A stretch of 8,315 nt of DNA, taken from the NCBI GenBank assembly GCA_014523625.1, contig JAATVP010000228.1, forward strand, positions 1-8,315, in the 5' to 3' direction. The notes below the pieces were generated by a model, which did no database searches, was not told where the DNA came from, and saw only the letters and a list, made by a program, of their open reading frames with translations. The position numbers and the translations under genes were made by a program. The stretch is from Nitrososphaerales archaeon TH5896. Lineage in GTDB: Archaea; Thermoproteota; Nitrososphaeria; Nitrososphaerales; Nitrososphaeraceae. This document shows positions 6,059 through 8,315 of this stretch, piece by piece (the first letter of the stretch is position 1; every line of letters begins with the position of its first letter).

Positions 6059-6070
6059 GTATATTATGTA
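6059..6070 (-). promoter_or_regulatory. TATA-like box of the 84-aa zinc-ribbon gene
   Basis: On the minus strand this reads TACATAATATAC, centred about 28 nt before ATG 6037. Transcription would start within a few bases of the ATG, so the mRNA is probably leaderless. A second AT-rich box (ATTTTATAAGC on the minus strand, 6082-6092) lies farther out and could be an alternative, or could serve the plus strand. Confidence 0.4.
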
Positions 6071-6290
6071 CACAATACATGCTTATAAAATATTTTGAAA
6101 AATGGGCATAGATCTAGAATTTAATTTAATACTAGCTAAGAGAATATCGTACATAGATAGAACAAGTTTGTAATTTCCAAGAATGCTCTGAATAAATATC
6201 AAATCGGTAATAGTTTCATCATTGCTTCAACAATAGAAAAATGGTGCTTATTATGACATTAGATGGAGCCAGAGTAACATAAGAGGCGGA

Positions 6291-6455
6291 GTGTACTTTC
6301 ATCTAATAGAAGACACAGTACCTAAAAGCATCATGATAATGAGGAAATTCTACAAAAACTGCCCGAATTTGACCTCCAAGCTGGACCGATCCAATAAAGT
6401 GTGGAATTTATATCCAGGATACAGAAAGATGCTTAAACAGCACAAAGAACCTTAA
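6291..6455 (+). CDS. Possible small basic protein, 54 aa (unrecognised)
   Basis: A frame open from 6237 to TAA 6453-6455 has a GTG at 6291 preceded by GAGGCGGA, a possible ribosome-binding site, although the spacing is short. The product is basic (about 11 Lys/Arg against 4 acidic residues), with a single Cys and a Trp/Tyr-containing middle (KVWNLYPGYRKML, residues 36-48). I do not recognise it. Its stop lies 14 nt from the stop of the convergent 55-aa gene, a sensible layout. The sequence just upstream reads protein-like in alternating frames (6102-6170, 6161-6256), so this may instead be the 3' end of a decayed longer gene. An ATG at 6333 would leave 40 aa. Confidence 0.3.
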   Translation: MYFHLIEDTVPKSIMIMRKFYKNCPNLTSKLDRSNKVWNLYPGYRKMLKQHKEP

Positions 6456-6469
6456 TTACATATTTGCTG

Positions 6470-6637
6470 CTAATCCGCTGCCCCGCCACAAGCACAGTAT
6501 CCAAACTCATCTATTCGTGAATTACACATGTCACAATATCCAAATAAATCATAATCTACCTCCCATGATTCTTTGCCAAATCTTTCTAAATGTACGTTGA
6601 TTTCGATAGGAATTGGGGATGAAGCACTCTCCTTCAC
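6470..6637 (-). CDS. Small four-Cys (zinc-binding) protein, 55 aa
   Basis: This short gene begins with GTG at 6637 and ends with TAG at 6470-6472. The C-terminal half holds YCDMCNSRIDEFGYCACGG (residues 34-52): C35-x2-C38, nine residues, C48-x1-C50, ending in GGAAD. This is a compact treble-clef or ribbon-like zinc-binding pattern. The N-terminal half (SSPIPIEINVHLERFGKESWEVDYD) looks like a beta-hairpin. No family name is claimed. Expression signals are good: a TATA-like box at 6675-6686 predicts transcription from about 6655, and GAGGT at 6649-6653 (minus strand) lies 11 nt before the GTG, one of few Shine-Dalgarno-like sites in the window. There is an in-frame stop four codons upstream and no other start. 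It is convergent with the ORF ending at 6455. It could be a small regulator or chaperone; function unknown. Confidence 0.68.
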   Translation of the reverse strand: MKESASSPIPIEINVHLERFGKESWEVDYDLFGYCDMCNSRIDEFGYCACGGAAD

Positions 6638-6648
6638 TACGACACTTT

Positions 6649-6686
6649 ACCTCATTATGAGAAGAGGCGCTTATTCTATATAAAAT
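6649..6686 (-). promoter_or_regulatory. TATA-like box and Shine-Dalgarno motif of the 55-aa gene
   Basis: On the minus strand ATTTTATATAG (6676-6686) is followed after about 22 nt by GAGGT (6653-6649) and then, 11 nt on, by the GTG start at 6637. A leader of about 18 nt is predicted, unlike the leaderless arrangement inferred for the larger genes nearby. Confidence 0.4.
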
Positions 6687-6925
6687 TACCTTAGATAAAT
6701 TCATCTTTTGATAAGAGAATATAGCATATCCACAATTTCTTTAAGCCATGAATAATAGTCTTACAACAATAAAGCCCGATAAACATGAAATTTAGTGTTA
6801 AGCTTTACCATTAATCAGGGTACCAAATCCAAGCAATATTAATCGAAATAAATACATCTATTTTATGAGCTAACAGATAACTCATGTAAAAGATAAATGT
6901 AGTCGCATATATACTACGCTAAGAA

Positions 6926-7258
6926 ATGTCTGTTACCGAGAGATTACGCGAATTTCTTACACAAGGCAAAGACTGGGAGCGAAAGCCAACAAATATTCCT
7001 GGTGTATTCCTATTGCGACTTCCAGGGTTAAGGAGTAATAACCCTTCTTTAGCCATTGAAATTAATCCAGTTGATAGTATTGGCTCACCAACAAAAAAAA
7101 GGGGTGTGGTAGTAAGATCTACACCTGAACTCGAAGATATAAAACGAATAATATCGGACCAGAAGGTATCAGAACTTACAAAGAATATAGATGAGATTAA
7201 CCCACAACGAAAACAACCAGCTACCGCGACAAGTAAACCTGAAGTCTTCGAGATCTAG
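6926..7258 (+). CDS. Conserved hypothetical thaumarchaeal protein, 110 aa
   Basis: This soluble protein starts MSVTERLREFL, then GKDWERKPTNIPGVFLLRLP (residues 14-33), a beta-rich core with SLAIEINPVDS (41-51) and KKRGVVVRSTPELEDIKRII (57-76), and a low-complexity tail rich in Lys, Pro, Thr and Ala (93-110). I recall short proteins with the same block order (IPGVF, EINPVDS, KRG, ELE) in Nitrososphaeria, all without assigned function. There is no membrane segment or catalytic motif. ATG 6926 fits the block at the very N-terminus. An AT-rich AAAGATAAATGT at 6889-6900 may be the promoter, while the more TATA-like CATATATAC (6906-6914) is too close to the ATG. The gene is isolated, with about 290 nt on either side, so context adds nothing. 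Confident that it is a gene; function unknown. Confidence 0.82.
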   Translation: MSVTERLREFLTQGKDWERKPTNIPGVFLLRLPGLRSNNPSLAIEINPVDSIGSPTKKRGVVVRSTPELEDIKRIISDQKVSELTKNIDEINPQRKQPATATSKPEVFEI

Positions 7259-7449
7259 ATTTAGATTTGCCTCCTATTCAATTGAGACGGCTAATCCAGA
7301 ATTGATGACATCCTCGATTTTGTTACCTGTGAATTCCTGTTACTCCCGACATCTGCAGCTGAATTAGCATCTGCAATCAATTAAAGTAGCTACCATTAAA
7401 TTTCAAAAAAAGATCAATGATATGGAGCTTGTTAACACTGTAGCTTCAA

Positions 7450-7470
7450 TTTTCTTGTTCATTTTTTGGA
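7450..7470 (+). terminator. T-rich tract, possible termination zone
   Basis: Two T-tracts (TTTTC and TTTTTTGG) occur within 20 nt, about 190 nt after the stop of the 110-aa gene and before the patatin promoter. In archaea such tracts can end transcription. A 26-codon frame (7422-7502) with a hydrophobic centre spans the same bases and may be an alternative explanation. The rest of 7259-7547 shows no gene. Confidence 0.2.
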
Positions 7471-7516
7471 TTGAAAATGAGAAGAATGTCTCTACTACCT
7501 AGATAATTATTACTTA

Positions 7517-7526
7517 GATCTTATCT
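7517..7526 (+). promoter_or_regulatory. TATA-like box of the patatin gene
   Basis: GATCTTATCT is centred about 26 nt before ATG 7548, the same spacing as for the CDF, secreted-protein and zinc-ribbon genes. A leaderless transcript beginning at or next to the ATG is implied. The match to a TATA consensus is only moderate. Confidence 0.35.
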
Positions 7527-7547
7527 ACTTTGAAAGCATTGGATAAT

Positions 7548-8315
7548 ATGACGATGCAAATAAGGGATATAACTACAACAAGACATGAGACAGTCTTGGT
7601 GATGCAAGGAGGAGGCGCCCTAGGCGCGTATGAATGCGGTGTTTATAAAACTCTGGAAAAACATGGTATAGAATTTGATATTGTCGCAGGCACTTCGATA
7701 GGGGCGGTAAATGCGGCCATAATTGCGGGTAGTAGAGACAAATCTTCTGCGAAAACACTTGAGAAGTTTTGGTTCTTGATGGCAGAACGCATTACCCCTT
7801 CTTTTCTTGATGATAATGTTAGAGCTATTTTTTCCTCGATGCTTGTATCTTTATATGGTAACAATAATGCATTTGAGCCTGTCTGGCGCTATCCTGCTTC
7901 ATTATTCAATTACTATTCGATTTTCTCCAATTATACAAGAATACCACCTCATCTATATGATGTCAAACCTTTGGAGGATACTTTAGCCAAATTCGTTGAT
8001 TTCGAAAGAATAAACAAGCAATATAGAAGTGACATTAATACTAAATCTGATTCTAGTAATGAGACCAAAAGAGTATCTCCGAGACTAATAATGACATGCA
8101 CTGATATTCAAAGGAGTGAATCAGTCACCTTTGATAGTGATCATATGGAACTGGATGCCGGCCATGTCATTGCTTGCACAGGTTTTCCATTTTATGGTTT
8201 GGCTTGGGCAAAAATAGATGGTATGTATCTATGGGATGGAAGTCTGTTAAGCAATACTCCACTAAGAGAGGTGATAGATGCATCACCAAAAAATCATAAA
8301 CGAGTCTATATAGTC
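7548..8315 (+). CDS. Patatin-like phospholipase, 3' end outside the window
   Basis: Patatin-domain enzymes are Ser-Asp dyad lipid acyl hydrolases, working on membrane or storage lipids. All catalytic elements are visible in the 256 residues present: the oxyanion-hole glycine loop QGGGALGAYECG (20-31), the nucleophile elbow GTSIGA with Ser50, and the catalytic Asp230 in WDGSLLSNTPL (229-239). There is no signal peptide or TM helix, so it is probably cytosolic or peripheral. Insert residues 70-135 (FW, FEPVWRYP, a Tyr/Phe-rich run) and the YDVKPLEDTLAKFVDFERIN segment resemble the subgroup carrying a C-terminal DUF3734 region, usually 350-400 aa, so about 100-150 residues may be missing at the window edge. 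ATG 7548 is chosen over ATG 7554 because of the upstream promoter; both leave the domain intact. Residues 160-177 form a short Ser/Asn/Asp-rich insertion. It stands alone, with no lipid operon visible. Confidence 0.92.
   Translation, partial: MTMQIRDITTTRHETVLVMQGGGALGAYECGVYKTLEKHGIEFDIVAGTSIGAVNAAIIAGSRDKSSAKTLEKFWFLMAERITPSFLDDNVRAIFSSMLVSLYGNNNAFEPVWRYPASLFNYYSIFSNYTRIPPHLYDVKPLEDTLAKFVDFERINKQYRSDINTKSDSSNETKRVSPRLIMTCTDIQRSESVTFDSDHMELDAGHVIACTGFPFYGLAWAKIDGMYLWDGSLLSNTPLREVIDASPKNHKRVYIV

Noticed and set aside
7302..7362. Possible C/D box guide RNA (TTGATGA ... CTGA, 60 nt apart)
   Set aside because: The C box starts with T instead of a purine, internal D'/C' boxes are not convincing, and the terminal stem is only about 3 bp.
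7422..7502. 26-codon ATG frame with one hydrophobic stretch
   Set aside because: Too short and without start signals; the hydrophobic part may simply reflect T-rich tracts.
7573..7864. Two minus-strand frames opposite the patatin gene
   Set aside because: Antisense to the oxyanion-hole and nucleophile region of a clear patatin domain.
8266..8280. Internal GAGGTGAT followed by ATG inside the patatin gene
   Set aside because: It lies within the conserved domain just after the catalytic Asp; an internal start there is unlikely to be meaningful.

Overview
The window looks like a low-GC, gene-sparse chromosomal stretch from an ammonia-oxidising archaeon of the Nitrososphaerales. A Nitrosocosmicus-like genome is my best guess, from AT-rich composition and family recognition only. 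Pointers are: an 84-aa Cys-rich ribbon protein, a 110-aa conserved hypothetical and a secreted HTH/HFxGQ-motif protein that I associate with thaumarchaea; AT-rich boxes about 25-28 nt before start codons (leaderless archaeal transcription); and few Shine-Dalgarno motifs.

Layout. 1-764: no convincing gene. 765-2405 (-): six-TM cation diffusion facilitator (CDF) with an unusually long cytosolic part that looks like three tandem C-terminal domains. 2406-3023: gap. 3024-3200 (+): 4-oxalocrotonate-tautomerase-family protein; its true start lies 57 nt inside the longest open frame. 3201-3660: gap with two inverted repeats. 3661-3864 (-): possible two-TM small protein, perhaps frameshifted at a G4 run. 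3963-4574 (+): N-terminally anchored or secreted protein of unknown function. 4571-4882 (-): remnant of an Rv2258c-type SAM methyltransferase with a visible 1-nt frameshift and no catalytic domain. 5173-5580 (+): unrecognised 135-aa helical protein. 5783-6037 (-): 84-aa zinc-ribbon-like protein. 6291-6455 (+): possible 54-aa basic protein. 6470-6637 (-): 55-aa four-Cys protein, convergent with the preceding ORF. 6926-7258 (+): 110-aa conserved hypothetical. 7548-window end (+): patatin-like phospholipase, incomplete at the right edge.

The genes do not form an operon: strands alternate, gaps are hundreds of bases, and most genes seem to have their own promoter. The mixture of intact single-gene units, a broken methyltransferase and long non-coding gaps suggests an accessory or decaying region, not one dedicated system. 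Credible functions are metal efflux (CDF), small-molecule tautomerisation and lipid hydrolysis (patatin). I found no CRISPR array, tRNA, rRNA, transposase or insertion-sequence ends. I also did not find a convincing new multi-gene system; the most interesting items are the hidden 55-aa gene, the three-domain CDF tail and the possible frameshifts.
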